Shown here piece after piece: positions 56,743 through 64,000 of a stretch of DNA of 64,000 bases (within the stretch, counting starts at the first letter, position 1; each line of letters opens with the position of its first letter). Position numbers and translations under genes: made by a program. The notes under the pieces are model-generated. The model searched no databases. It saw only the letters and a list, made by a program, of their open reading frames with translations, and was not told the origin of the DNA. This DNA is from Bordetella hinzii LMG 13501 (GTDB lineage: Bacteria; Pseudomonadota; Gammaproteobacteria; Burkholderiales; Burkholderiaceae_B): positions 62,001-126,000 of the forward strand of contig NZ_LRUJ01000002.1 in NCBI RefSeq assembly GCF_001548475.1, written 5' to 3'.

Positions 56743-56827
56743 TGGTGCCCAGGAGAGGACTCGAACCTCCACACCTTGCGGCACATGGACCTGAACCATG
56801 CGCGTCTACCAATTCCGCCACCTGGGC
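56743..56827 (-). tRNA. tRNA-Leu (CAG), copy 3
   Basis: Third identical 82-base copy plus CCA, anticodon CAG. It lies about 950 bases upstream of copy 2, across the DTW gene, and is divergent from rnr. Confidence 0.96.
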
Positions 56828-56957
56828 ACTGTGCCTGACAACATTTTTGCGGTGGATTTCACGTAGACTAGCTACTTCGCAAAAAAGCTGTGTTTGGCTT
56901 TCAGTGTCGCACTGGGCTGGCCACAGAAGCTGCGCATTATATACGGGATTTTCAGCT

Positions 56958-59432
56958 TTGGCAAAACGATCGAATAACGACGCGAACAAAAATAATAGAT
57001 CTACACCGGTCCTGCCCGATGCTCCGCCGGACTTCGATCCGGACGTCCCGTCGCGCGAAGAGATCCTGAATGCCTTGCGCACCGCCGGCGCGCCGTTGTC
57101 GCCCGCCGAGCTGGCCCAGCGCATGGGCGTCGAGCGCGAAGCGACCGTGGTGGGTTTCGAGCGGCGGCTGGCCGCCATGGAGCGCGATGGCCAATTGCTG
57201 CCCAACCGCAAGGGCGTGCTGCTGCTGGCCACCAAGCTGGACTTTGTCGCCGGGCGCGTGCAGGGCCATCGCGACGGCTTCGGTTTCCTGGTGCGCGATG
57301 ACGGCGGCCCGGACATCTTCCTGTCGCCGCGCGAGATGCTCAAGGTGCTGCACGGCGACCGCGTGCTGGTCAAGCCCTCGGGCGAGTACCGGGGCAAGCC
57401 CGAGGGCACCATCGTCGAGGTGATCGAGCGGCGCACCAACAAACTCGTGGGGCGTTTCCTGCACGAGCATGGGCTGTCCATCGTGGTGCCCGAAGACCAG
57501 CGCATCAAGCACGACATCCTGATTCCGCCGGGCGACACCAACGGCGCCCAGCATGGGCAGGTGGTGTCGGTCGAGATCATCGAGCAGCCGACCCGTCATA
57601 CCCAGCCGCTGGGCAAGGTGTTCGAAGTGCTGGGCGAGATCGACGATCCCGGCATGGAAATCGAAATCGCGGTGCGCAAGTTCGATGTGCCCGTCGAGTT
57701 CTCCGAGGCCGCGCGCAAGCAGGCCGCGCGCCTGCCCGACAGCGTGCGCAAAAGCGATCTCAAGCAGCGCGTGGATCTGCGCGATGTGCCGCTGATCACC
57801 ATCGACGGCGAAGACGCGCGCGATTTTGACGACGCTGTCTATTGCGAGCCGGTGGACCTGGGTACGGGCCAGCGCAAGCGTCCCGGCTGGCGGCTGCTGG
57901 TGGCCATCGCCGACGTCAGTCACTACGTGCGGCCCGGCGACGCCCTGGACGACGACGCGGTCGAGCGCGGCACCAGCGTGTACTTCCCGCGCCGCGTCAT
58001 CCCCATGTTGCCGGAGTCGCTGTCCAACGGACTGTGCTCGCTCAATCCCAACGTGGACCGCCTGGTGCTGGTCTGCGACATGGTGATTCCGGCCACGGGG
58101 GCCAAGGCCGGCACGGTCACCGCCTATCAGTTCTACAGCGCCGTCATGCATTCGCATGCGCGCACCACCTACACCAGCATCTGGGAGGCCCTGCAGCAGC
58201 CCGGCGGGCCGGCCGCGCTGGCGCTGGGCAAGCTGCTGCCGGACGTGCAGCATCTCTACGAGCTCTACCAGCTGCTGGCGCAACAGCGCAAGAAGCGCGG
58301 CGCCATCGACTTCGAAACCGTCGAGACGCGCATCGTGTGCAACGAACTGGGCCGTATCGAACAGATCGTGCCCATGGTGCGCAACGATGCCCATAAGCTC
58401 ATCGAAGAATGCATGCTGGCCGCCAACACCTGCGCGGCCGACTTCATGCAGCGCAGCAAGCATCCCGGGCTGTACCGGATCCACGAAGGCCCGACGCCCG
58501 AGCGCCTGCAGGCTTTGCGCGATTTCCTGCGCACCATGGCCCTGTCCCTGGGCGGTGGCGATACGCCCACGGCCAAGGACTACGGCGAGTTCCTCGATTC
58601 GGTGCGCGGACGTCCGGATTTCCCGCTGCTGCAGACCATGAGCTTGCGCTCCATGCAGCAGGCGGTCTACAGCCCGGACAACATGGGCCATTTCGGCCTG
58701 GCCTATCCGGCCTATTCGCACTTCACCTCGCCCATCCGGCGCTATCCCGACCTGCTCACGCATCGCGTCATCAAGGCCTTGCTGGCCGGCCAGCGCTATG
58801 TGCCCGACCTGCAGGCCCAGCCGGTGGTCATCGGCCGCAGCCAGCGCGAGCATGAGCATGCCATCTGGGAAAAGCTCGGCCTCATCCTGTCGGCCAGCGA
58901 ACGGCGCGCCGACGAGGCCTCGCGCGATGTCGAGGCCTGGCTCAAGTGCTGGTTCGTCAAGGAGCGGGTCGGCGAGGATTTCAGCGGCACCGTCACCGGC
59001 GTGGCCAGTTTCGGTATTTTCGTGACGCTGGACACCCTGCATGTCGAGGGCCTGGTGCACGTCTCGGAGCTGGGCAGCGAGTATTTCCAGTTCAATGATT
59101 CGTTGCACGAATTGCGCGGCGAGCGCACGGGCATGCGCTACCGGCTGACCGACAAGGTGCAGGTGCAGGTTTCGCGCGTGGACCTGGAGGCGCGCCGCAT
59201 CGAGTTCCGGCTGGTCAAGGGGACGAGCTACGAAGCCCTGCGCAAGCAGAGCACGCGCAATCCGGACGAGCCCCGGCGGGTCAAGAAAGCGGCCGCGCCC
59301 AAGCCTGCCGCGCTCAAGGGGCAGACAGCCAAGCAACGCCGCGCCGAAGCCAAGAAGGCCAACAAAGTGCCGGCCACGCCGGCCAAGCGGCCAGGGGCGG
59401 CCGCCAAGAAGGCGGTGCGCGGCCGCCATTGA
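56958..59432 (+). CDS. rnr: Ribonuclease R
   Basis: An 824-residue 3'-5' exoribonuclease degrading structured RNA. Order: N-terminal winged helix (ILNALRTAGAPLSPAELAQRM), two cold-shock domains, the RNB catalytic core with ITIDGEDARDFDDAVYCEPV (active-site aspartates), S1 domain (VTGVASFGIFVTLDTLHVEG) and a Lys/Ala-rich tail. TTG 56958 is chosen: it gives the usual MAKRS-like start, with GGGA nine bases upstream; no ATG nearby fits. The open frame further up crosses the tRNA-Leu gene and is not coding. Confidence 0.93.
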   Translation: MAKRSNNDANKNNRSTPVLPDAPPDFDPDVPSREEILNALRTAGAPLSPAELAQRMGVEREATVVGFERRLAAMERDGQLLPNRKGVLLLATKLDFVAGRVQGHRDGFGFLVRDDGGPDIFLSPREMLKVLHGDRVLVKPSGEYRGKPEGTIVEVIERRTNKLVGRFLHEHGLSIVVPEDQRIKHDILIPPGDTNGAQHGQVVSVEIIEQPTRHTQPLGKVFEVLGEIDDPGMEIEIAVRKFDVPVEFSEAARKQAARLPDSVRKSDLKQRVDLRDVPLITIDGEDARDFDDAVYCEPVDLGTGQRKRPGWRLLVAIADVSHYVRPGDALDDDAVERGTSVYFPRRVIPMLPESLSNGLCSLNPNVDRLVLVCDMVIPATGAKAGTVTAYQFYSAVMHSHARTTYTSIWEALQQPGGPAALALGKLLPDVQHLYELYQLLAQQRKKRGAIDFETVETRIVCNELGRIEQIVPMVRNDAHKLIEECMLAANTCAADFMQRSKHPGLYRIHEGPTPERLQALRDFLRTMALSLGGGDTPTAKDYGEFLDSVRGRPDFPLLQTMSLRSMQQAVYSPDNMGHFGLAYPAYSHFTSPIRRYPDLLTHRVIKALLAGQRYVPDLQAQPVVIGRSQREHEHAIWEKLGLILSASERRADEASRDVEAWLKCWFVKERVGEDFSGTVTGVASFGIFVTLDTLHVEGLVHVSELGSEYFQFNDSLHELRGERTGMRYRLTDKVQVQVSRVDLEARRIEFRLVKGTSYEALRKQSTRNPDEPRRVKKAAAPKPAALKGQTAKQRRAEAKKANKVPATPAKRPGAAAKKAVRGRH

Positions 59433-59541
59433 GCGCCGGGCGCGGTAACATTGCGGGATTGCAAGGGGCGAGCCGTCAGGCGGCGCCCCGGCCCGCCGCC
59501 GTCGCGGCGGGATATCCTGTTTTTCAAAGGTAGTCATCACC

Positions 59542-60282
59542 ATGGCGTCGACCCAGGTCCTGGCGGGGTTTCACGCAGTCGTCGCGCGTTTGCGCCACGC
59601 GCCCGAGTCCATCAAGGACATCTATGTCGAGGCGTCGCGCCGCGACAAGCGCATGCAGACGCTGATCGAGCAGGCCGAGCGCGCCGGCCGGCGCGTGCAT
59701 CCCGTGCCGGCCGAGCGGCTGGACGGCATGGCGCGAGGCACGCGCCATCAGGGTGTGCTGGCCCTGGCCGACGAGCGTCCGCTGGCCGTGGGCGTGGACG
59801 AGGTCCTCGACGAAATCGAAGGCCCGGCCTTCCTGCTCATCCTCGATGGCGTGACCGATCCGCACAATCTTGGTGCATGCCTGCGCACGGCCGACGCCGC
59901 GGGCGTGCATGCCGTCATCGCTCCGCGGGACCGTGCGGTGGGCCTGAACAGCACCGTGCAGCGCGTGGCCTGCGGCGCCGCGGATACGGTTCCCTACATC
60001 ATGGTCACCAATCTGGCGCGCACCATGCGCGAGCTCAAGGAGCGCGGTGTCTGGCTGGTGGGCACCGATGACCAGGCCAGCCATGACATGCACGCCGTGG
60101 ACGCACGCCAACCCATGGCCTGGGTCATGGGCGCCGAAGGCGAGGGCATGCGCCGCCTGACGCGCGAGACCTGCGACGAGCTGGTCAATATTCCCATGCT
60201 GGGCTCGGTCGAGAGCCTGAACGTCAGCGTCGCCAGCGCGGTCTGCCTGTACGAGACCGTGCGCCAGCGCCGCGCTTCCTAA
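59542..60282 (+). CDS. rlmB: 23S rRNA (guanosine-2'-O-) methyltransferase RlmB
   Basis: A 246-residue SpoU-family (SPOUT) enzyme methylating G2251 of 23S rRNA. The three SPOUT motifs are [37 protein letters not shown] and [20 protein letters not shown]; an N-terminal substrate-binding domain includes [10 protein letters not shown]. rnr-rlmB is the same gene order as in E. coli. Confidence 0.96.
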   Translation: MASTQVLAGFHAVVARLRHAPESIKDIYVEASRRDKRMQTLIEQAERAGRRVHPVPAERLDGMARGTRHQGVLALADERPLAVGVDEVLDEIEGPAFLLILDGVTDPHNLGACLRTADAAGVHAVIAPRDRAVGLNSTVQRVACGAADTVPYIMVTNLARTMRELKERGVWLVGTDDQASHDMHAVDARQPMAWVMGAEGEGMRRLTRETCDELVNIPMLGSVESLNVSVASAVCLYETVRQRRAS

Positions 60283-60333
60283 CCCCCGTTTTTCCGCCAC
60301 TTTTCTGCCGGCAATCCGGCGCCGGGCACTACC

Positions 60334-61578
60334 ATGCACCAGAACGGCTTCACCACCACGATTCTCCATTCCGACCGCACGCAGGCCGTCGAGCACGGCG
60401 CGGTGCACAAGCCCATGCATCCTTCTTCGGAGTTCGCCTACGAAGATTCCCGCGAACTGGCGGCAGTGTTCCAGGGCAAGGCGGGCTTTACCTATGCGCG
60501 CCAGGGCACGCCGACCACCAACGCGCTGGAGGCCAAGATCAGCAAGATGGAGGGCGGCAAGGGCACGGTGAGCTTTGCGACCGGCATGGCCGCGCTGGCG
60601 GCGATTTTCACGACGCTGCTGCGCCGCGGTGATCACCTGGTGTCCAGCCAGTTTATTTTCGGCAACACCAACAGCCTGCTTGGCACCTTGATCGAACTGG
60701 GCGTGGAGGTGACGTCGGTCGATGCCACCGACGCCGAACAGGTGCGCGCCGCGCTGCGGCCCAACACCCGCATGGTGTTTACCGAAACCATCGCCAACCC
60801 GGGCACCCAGGTCGCCGACCTGGCCGGCATAGGCCGGATCTGCCGCGAGCAGGGCCTGGTCTATGTCGTGGACAACACGCTGACCTCGCCCTGGCTGTTC
60901 CAGCCGCGCGAGGTGGGCGCATCGCTGGTGATGAATTCGCTGTCCAAGTACATCGGCGGCCATGGCCATGCCTTGGGAGGGTCGGTCACCGATACCGGCC
61001 TGTTCGACTGGTCGGGCTACGCCAATATCTTCGAGACCTATCGCAAGGGGCCGCCCACCACCTGGGGCCTGACCCAGATCAAGAAAAAGGGCCTGCGCGA
61101 CATGGGCGGTACCCTGGCCGCCGAGCCGGCGCACCGCATCGCCATCGGCGCCGAGACGCTGGCGCTGCGCATGGACCGGCATTGCAGCAACGCGCTGGCG
61201 TTGGCGCGCCTGCTGGAGTCGCATCCCGGTGTGGCCAAGGTCCATTATCCGGGCCTGGCCTCGCATCCGCAGCACGAGCGCGCCGGCGGCCTGTTCCGGC
61301 AGGGGCGCTACGGCGGCCTGCTCGGGGTGGAGCTGGCCGACGGCATCGATTGCTTCGATTTCCTGAACCGCCTGAATATCGTGCTCAACGCCACCCATCT
61401 GGGCGATACGCGCAGCCTGGCCCTGCCGGCCGCGCACACCATTTATTACGAGATGGGTCCGGAACGCCGGGCGCAAATGGGCATCGCCGACAGCCTTATC
61501 CGCGTCTCGGTAGGCATCGAAGACGAGGCCGACCTGCTGCACGATTTTGATCAGGCGCTCAAGGGATCGATGGGCTGA
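60334..61578 (+). CDS. Cystathionine gamma-synthase-family PLP enzyme
   Basis: A 414-residue PLP enzyme of trans-sulfuration or direct sulfhydrylation. Motifs: FTYARQGTPTTNALEAKISK, VSFATGMAALAAIF, FTETIANPGTQVADL, VVDNTLTSPWLFQP, and the PLP lysine in VMNSLSKYIGGHGHALGG. The final LGDTRSLALPAAHTIYYEMG is typical. Exact role (O-succinylhomoserine sulfhydrylase, synthase or methionine gamma-lyase-like) cannot be decided by eye. It starts 51 bases after rlmB. Confidence 0.88.
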   Translation: MHQNGFTTTILHSDRTQAVEHGAVHKPMHPSSEFAYEDSRELAAVFQGKAGFTYARQGTPTTNALEAKISKMEGGKGTVSFATGMAALAAIFTTLLRRGDHLVSSQFIFGNTNSLLGTLIELGVEVTSVDATDAEQVRAALRPNTRMVFTETIANPGTQVADLAGIGRICREQGLVYVVDNTLTSPWLFQPREVGASLVMNSLSKYIGGHGHALGGSVTDTGLFDWSGYANIFETYRKGPPTTWGLTQIKKKGLRDMGGTLAAEPAHRIAIGAETLALRMDRHCSNALALARLLESHPGVAKVHYPGLASHPQHERAGGLFRQGRYGGLLGVELADGIDCFDFLNRLNIVLNATHLGDTRSLALPAAHTIYYEMGPERRAQMGIADSLIRVSVGIEDEADLLHDFDQALKGSMG

Positions 61579-61682
61579 GGGCGCGCGCGCGGTGTTGCGC
61601 GCGCGGCATACGCTTAGCGTTTTTGTTTATTGCGCAAAGCGCTAAAAGCTAGTATTGGCGCGGCTTCTCGCTTGGTTAATGC

Positions 61683-61713
61683 TTGACAGTCTCAGTCGCC
61701 CGGGGCCTAATAC
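61683..61713 (+). promoter_or_regulatory. Candidate sigma-70 promoter of the HU gene
   Basis: A consensus TTGACA at 61683-61688 is followed, 19 bases on, by TAATAC (61708-61713). Spacing is slightly long. It would start transcription at the leader stem-loop, about 185 bases before the HU start codon. Confidence 0.5.
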
Positions 61714-61717
61714 GTCT

Positions 61718-61772
61718 CTGCGTCGCAGCTTTCCCGCAGCTTGAAAAAGCCTGCTCCGGGGCTGCGACGCAG
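61718..61772 (+). repeat. 12-bp perfect stem in the HU-gene leader
   Basis: CTGCGTCGCAGC (61718-61729) pairs exactly with GCTGCGACGCAG (61761-61772). Inside, CCCG/CGGG (61733-61736 and 61757-61760) can extend it. No T-run follows, so it is not a terminator. It would form at the extreme 5' end of the mRNA. Confidence 0.6.
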
Positions 61773-61904
61773 CAGTTAAAAGGTTGTGCTTTTGCAGCGC
61801 AAGAAATATTAAATCGTCACTCGTCTGTTCTGGCGCGAGCCCAAGATCGGCGCTTTCGCGCTGCGCGGGGCGCGTAATTCATACCTTGTGAGGGGTAATT
61901 CTGA

Positions 61905-62177
61905 ATGAACAAAACCGAACTCATCGATCACATCGCCAGCAAAGCCGATATCTCCAAGGCGGCTGCCGGCCGCACGCTTGACGCTTTGATCGGTGCCGTC
62001 AAGACTACGCTCAAGAAGGGCGGCACGGTTACGCTGGTGGGTTTCGGCACCTTCGCCGTGTCCTCGCGCGCCGCCCGCACCGGCCGCAATCCGCGCACGG
62101 GCGAGACCATCAAGATCAAGAAGGCCAAGGTGCCGAAGTTCCGCCCGGGCAAGGCCCTGAAGGACGCCGTCAACTGA
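61905..62177 (+). CDS. hupB: HU-family DNA-binding protein
   Basis: A 90-residue nucleoid protein that bends DNA as a dimer. [20 protein letters not shown] opens the helical body; [20 protein letters not shown] and [21 protein letters not shown] form the DNA-gripping arm, with the conserved Pro in GRNPRTG. It lies alone with a long leader; usual neighbour lon is not here. GAGGGG precedes the start. Whether it is the alpha or beta type is a convention. Confidence 0.95.
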   Translation: MNKTELIDHIASKADISKAAAGRTLDALIGAVKTTLKKGGTVTLVGFGTFAVSSRAARTGRNPRTGETIKIKKAKVPKFRPGKALKDAVN

Positions 62178-62290
62178 CAGGCTGTCAGGCAAGTCGGAAG
62201 CTTCCCGGGGATTGCCCGTCATCGATTTGCCGACTCAGGCGCGGTTCGCTATACTTCGGGCCGCGCAAGACTTTGAGTGGCCCCGCGCAT

Positions 62291-62366
62291 GGGTGCTTAG
62301 CTCAGTTGGTAGAGCGGCGCCCTTACAAGGCGTAGGTCACAGGTTCGACCCCTGTAGCACCCACCA
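62291..62366 (+). tRNA. tRNA-Val (UAC)
   Basis: A 73-base cloverleaf plus encoded CCA. Acceptor GGGTGCT pairs with AGCACCC; D arm AGCTCAGTTGGTAGAGC; anticodon stem GCGCC/GGCGT with loop CTTACAA (anticodon TAC, Val); T arm with TTCGACC. Confidence 0.97.
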
Positions 62367-62384
62367 AAGCTGCGCGTCAGGCTC

Positions 62385-62416
62385 AAAGCCCTTGGACCCC
62401 AGGTTCAAGGGCTTTT
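62385..62416 (+). terminator. Terminator after tRNA-Val
   Basis: AAAGCCCTTG pairs with CAAGGGCTTT, followed by TGTGTTT, 18 bases after the tRNA. Confidence 0.75.
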
Positions 62417-62517
62417 GTGTTTCTGGCGTCCGCGCCCACGTCCGCCGGTCTTTGCGCGCGCAACCATTGGCCGGCGCGCCCGCCAAGCCGGGGCGGCGAT
62501 GCCAAGCGGATTAAACT

Positions 62518-62532
62518 TGCGAATCATTCGCA
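62518..62532 (+). promoter_or_regulatory. Fur-box-like palindrome ahead of tonB
   Basis: TGCGAATCATTCGCA is a perfect palindrome around TCA and matches Fur sites of proteobacteria (TGCGAATCATTCGCATT). It lies 98 bases before the tonB start, as expected for iron-controlled tonB operons. The promoter boxes around it are not clear. Confidence 0.78.
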
Positions 62533-62630
62533 TTTGATATATCGTGGGGGACTTGGAAACGCCAGCGAGTGGCCGGGGACAACGATCCTGGTTGCGTGCT
62601 GGCGTACTCGTTAATGTTTCTGGCTGATTC

Positions 62631-63416
62631 ATGCCTAGCCTTCAATACGGTTGGACTACTACCCCGCAGGCGTCCATGGGGTTGCGTGTGGGAGCCGGCA
62701 TCGCCGTGCTTGCCGTGCACGCGGCGGTGATCGGAGCCATCTTCCTGAACCACACCGAAGCACCCGTCATGCTCGAGCAGGAGCCTGTCATGGTGAGCGT
62801 CATCGAGGCTCCCGTCCCTCAGGTCGCCAAGGCCGAGCCCAATCCCGAGCCTCCCGTCGAAGAGACGCCGCCGCCCGAACCGGTGGTCGAGCCCCCGCCG
62901 CCCGAGCCCGAACCCGAGCTCAAGCCCGAGCCGGAACCCGAGCCCATCGTGGAAAAGGCGCCCGAGCCGGCGCCGCCACCCAAGCCCAAGCCCAAGCCCA
63001 AACCCAAGCCGCAGCCCAAGCCTCAACCCAAGACCGAGGTCCAGGCCGAGCCCAAGCCGCAGACGCCGCCGGCCGGCGCCACCGATGGCGAGCAGGTCAC
63101 GCAGGCGCCCAAACAGGGGCCCGCGCCCGAAGAGCCGGTCTTCATGTCCAGCGTCGAATACCTCGGCGATCGTCCGGCGCCCAAGTACCCCTCGGACTCG
63201 ATCCGGCGCCGCGAGCAGGGCCGCGTCATCGTGCTGGTCACGATCAATCCGCAGGGCTATGTCGACAAGGCCAGCATCGATACCTCCTCGGGATTCCGCC
63301 GGCTGGATAACTCGGCCCTGGAAGCCGTGCGCAAGGCGCGGTTCAAACCACTGACACGCAACGGGGTTCCCCAGACCGCCATGGCCAGGATTCCGTTCGA
63401 TTTCGGACTTAAGTGA
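62631..63416 (+). CDS. tonB: Energy transducer TonB
   Basis: A 261-residue protein that passes proton-motive energy to outer-membrane receptors. An uncleaved membrane anchor comes first ([19 protein letters not shown]). The periplasmic linker is split in two: an acidic Pro/Glu block followed by a basic Pro/Lys block. The C-terminal domain has [38 protein letters not shown] and [20 protein letters not shown]. It is followed 21 bases on by exbB and preceded by a Fur box. Confidence 0.96.
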   Translation: MPSLQYGWTTTPQASMGLRVGAGIAVLAVHAAVIGAIFLNHTEAPVMLEQEPVMVSVIEAPVPQVAKAEPNPEPPVEETPPPEPVVEPPPPEPEPELKPEPEPEPIVEKAPEPAPPPKPKPKPKPKPQPKPQPKTEVQAEPKPQTPPAGATDGEQVTQAPKQGPAPEEPVFMSSVEYLGDRPAPKYPSDSIRRREQGRVIVLVTINPQGYVDKASIDTSSGFRRLDNSALEAVRKARFKPLTRNGVPQTAMARIPFDFGLK

Positions 63417-63437
63417 TTCAAGCAAAAGGGAACTGAA

Positions 63438-64000
63438 ATGTTCAACGCACTCCAAAACGCCATGATGGTCGTGGCCCAGGCAGCGGCCCCGGCCGCGCCC
63501 GCCGCAGGCGCGGCTCCGTCGGCCACGCCGCCGGCCGCCCCGCCGGCCGCCCCGGAAGCCTTGCAGCAGGCGGCCACGGCCCTGAACGCCGCGCCCGCGC
63601 CCGCGCCGGACATGGGCTTTCTGCATTTCGTGGCCCAGAGCGATTTTGTCGGCAAGACGCTGTTCATCATCCTCATCCTGATGTCGCTGGTGACCTGGTA
63701 TCTCATCGTGGTCAAGGCCTTCAGCAACCTGCGCATGCGCAAGCGCGCGGCCAATTTCCTGAACCACTTCTGGAATGCCAGCTCTTTGCAGCAGGTCGAA
63801 AACGAAATCATCACGCACGGCGCGCGCGATCCCTTCTCGCATCTGGCCAGCCATGCCATCCATGCGCAAAGCCATCACGCCAAGTTCGGCGCGACCAAGC
63901 TGGAAGAGGCCGGCAGCAACGGCGAGTTCGTGACCCGCACGATGCGCAAGGTGATCGACGAAGAGACCGCCAAGCTTGAAAACGGCCTGACCGTGCTGGC
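63438..64000 (+). CDS. exbB: ExbB/MotA-TolQ-family proton channel protein, 5' part
   Basis: 187 complete codons are visible before the window ends; there is no stop. The N-terminal extension is Ala/Pro-rich ([20 protein letters not shown]). The first membrane helix is [20 protein letters not shown], followed by a helical cytoplasmic region ([30 protein letters not shown]). This is the start of ExbB, with exbD expected next. AAAGGGAACTG just ahead acts as ribosome site. Cotranscribed with tonB. Confidence 0.93.
   Translation, partial: MFNALQNAMMVVAQAAAPAAPAAGAAPSATPPAAPPAAPEALQQAATALNAAPAPAPDMGFLHFVAQSDFVGKTLFIILILMSLVTWYLIVVKAFSNLRMRKRAANFLNHFWNASSLQQVENEIITHGARDPFSHLASHAIHAQSHHAKFGATKLEEAGSNGEFVTRTMRKVIDEETAKLENGLTVL

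Noticed and set aside
61583-61607. Alternating GCGCGC tract after the PLP enzyme gene as a Z-DNA or terminator element
   Set aside because: Short, common in GC-rich genomes, and lacking a T-run directly after it.
62860-63030. Repeated CCC/AAG and CCC/GAG units as a possible satellite or mobile repeat
   Set aside because: They are the coding sequence of the Pro/Glu and Pro/Lys linker of TonB.

Overview
The window is a GC-rich bacterial chromosome segment with very dense coding, overlapping ATGA stop/start junctions and few gaps. Gene content points to Bordetella or a close relative in the Alcaligenaceae. The strongest clues are a globin-coupled diguanylate cyclase with the haem-pocket residues known from BpeGReg of B. 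pertussis (Tyr43, Ser68, His99), a short H-NS-type protein of the BpH3 kind, a Bug-type tricarboxylate-binding protein with a GcvA-like LysR regulator, and a Fur-box/tonB/exbB end. The call is made from gene content only. I see no prophage, insertion sequence, CRISPR array or classical defence island. It reads as core chromosome with a few accessory-looking genes.

Layout. 1-5.9 kb: 3' end of dnaB, a bile-acid/sodium-symporter-like protein, a PdxA-family dehydrogenase, a PIN-PhoH ATPase, a Bcp peroxiredoxin and an Mth938-like protein. 6.1-10 kb: a translationally coupled alaC-hom-thrC operon for alanine/threonine metabolism. 10-17.4 kb: lipoproteins, fbp, pepN, an H-NS-like gene and tldD. 17.4-18.7 kb: a DAHP synthase gene preceded by a Phe/Tyr-rich leader peptide and a terminator/antiterminator, that is, a predicted attenuator for aromatic amino acid synthesis. 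18.8-24.3 kb: a D-lactate-dehydrogenase-like flavoprotein and glcDEF glycolate oxidase. 24.3-27.1 kb: the three-gene proton-translocating transhydrogenase on the other strand. 27.3-30.3 kb: N-formylglutamate amidohydrolase plus a Bug binding protein, divergent from a LysR regulator. 30.3-35.8 kb: mnmA, a TauE permease, a GST, purB, cytochrome c' and cytochrome b561.

36-44.5 kb is the most accessory-looking part: two non-coding gaps of about 0.65-0.7 kb, a DUF3053 lipoprotein coupled to an AI-2E-family permease, nicotinamidase, speG, two adjacent diguanylate cyclases (one a globin oxygen sensor), an orphan GvpU-like gene and a YkvA-like gene. 44.7-47.3 kb: a tRNA with anticodon CAU and a two-gene ergothioneine operon (egtD-egtB). 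47.5-54.8 kb: a membrane protein overlapping a cardiolipin-synthase-like gene, a glutamate-synthase-like FMN protein, a thiosulfate-importer-like YeeE protein, arsB and an AEC permease. 54.9-61.6 kb: a GNAT acetyltransferase, three identical tRNA-Leu(CAG) genes around a DTW-domain tRNA-modifying enzyme, rnr-rlmB and a PLP sulfur enzyme. 61.7-64 kb: an HU gene with a long leader hairpin, tRNA-Val, and a Fur-box-preceded tonB-exbB operon cut by the window end.

The observations most worth checking are the aromatic leader/attenuator upstream of DAHP synthase (17473-17602), the AT-rich palindrome between arsB and the YeeE gene (52569-52589), the orphan GvpU homologue, and the 12-bp stem in the HU leader. 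No wholly new multi-gene system is evident.
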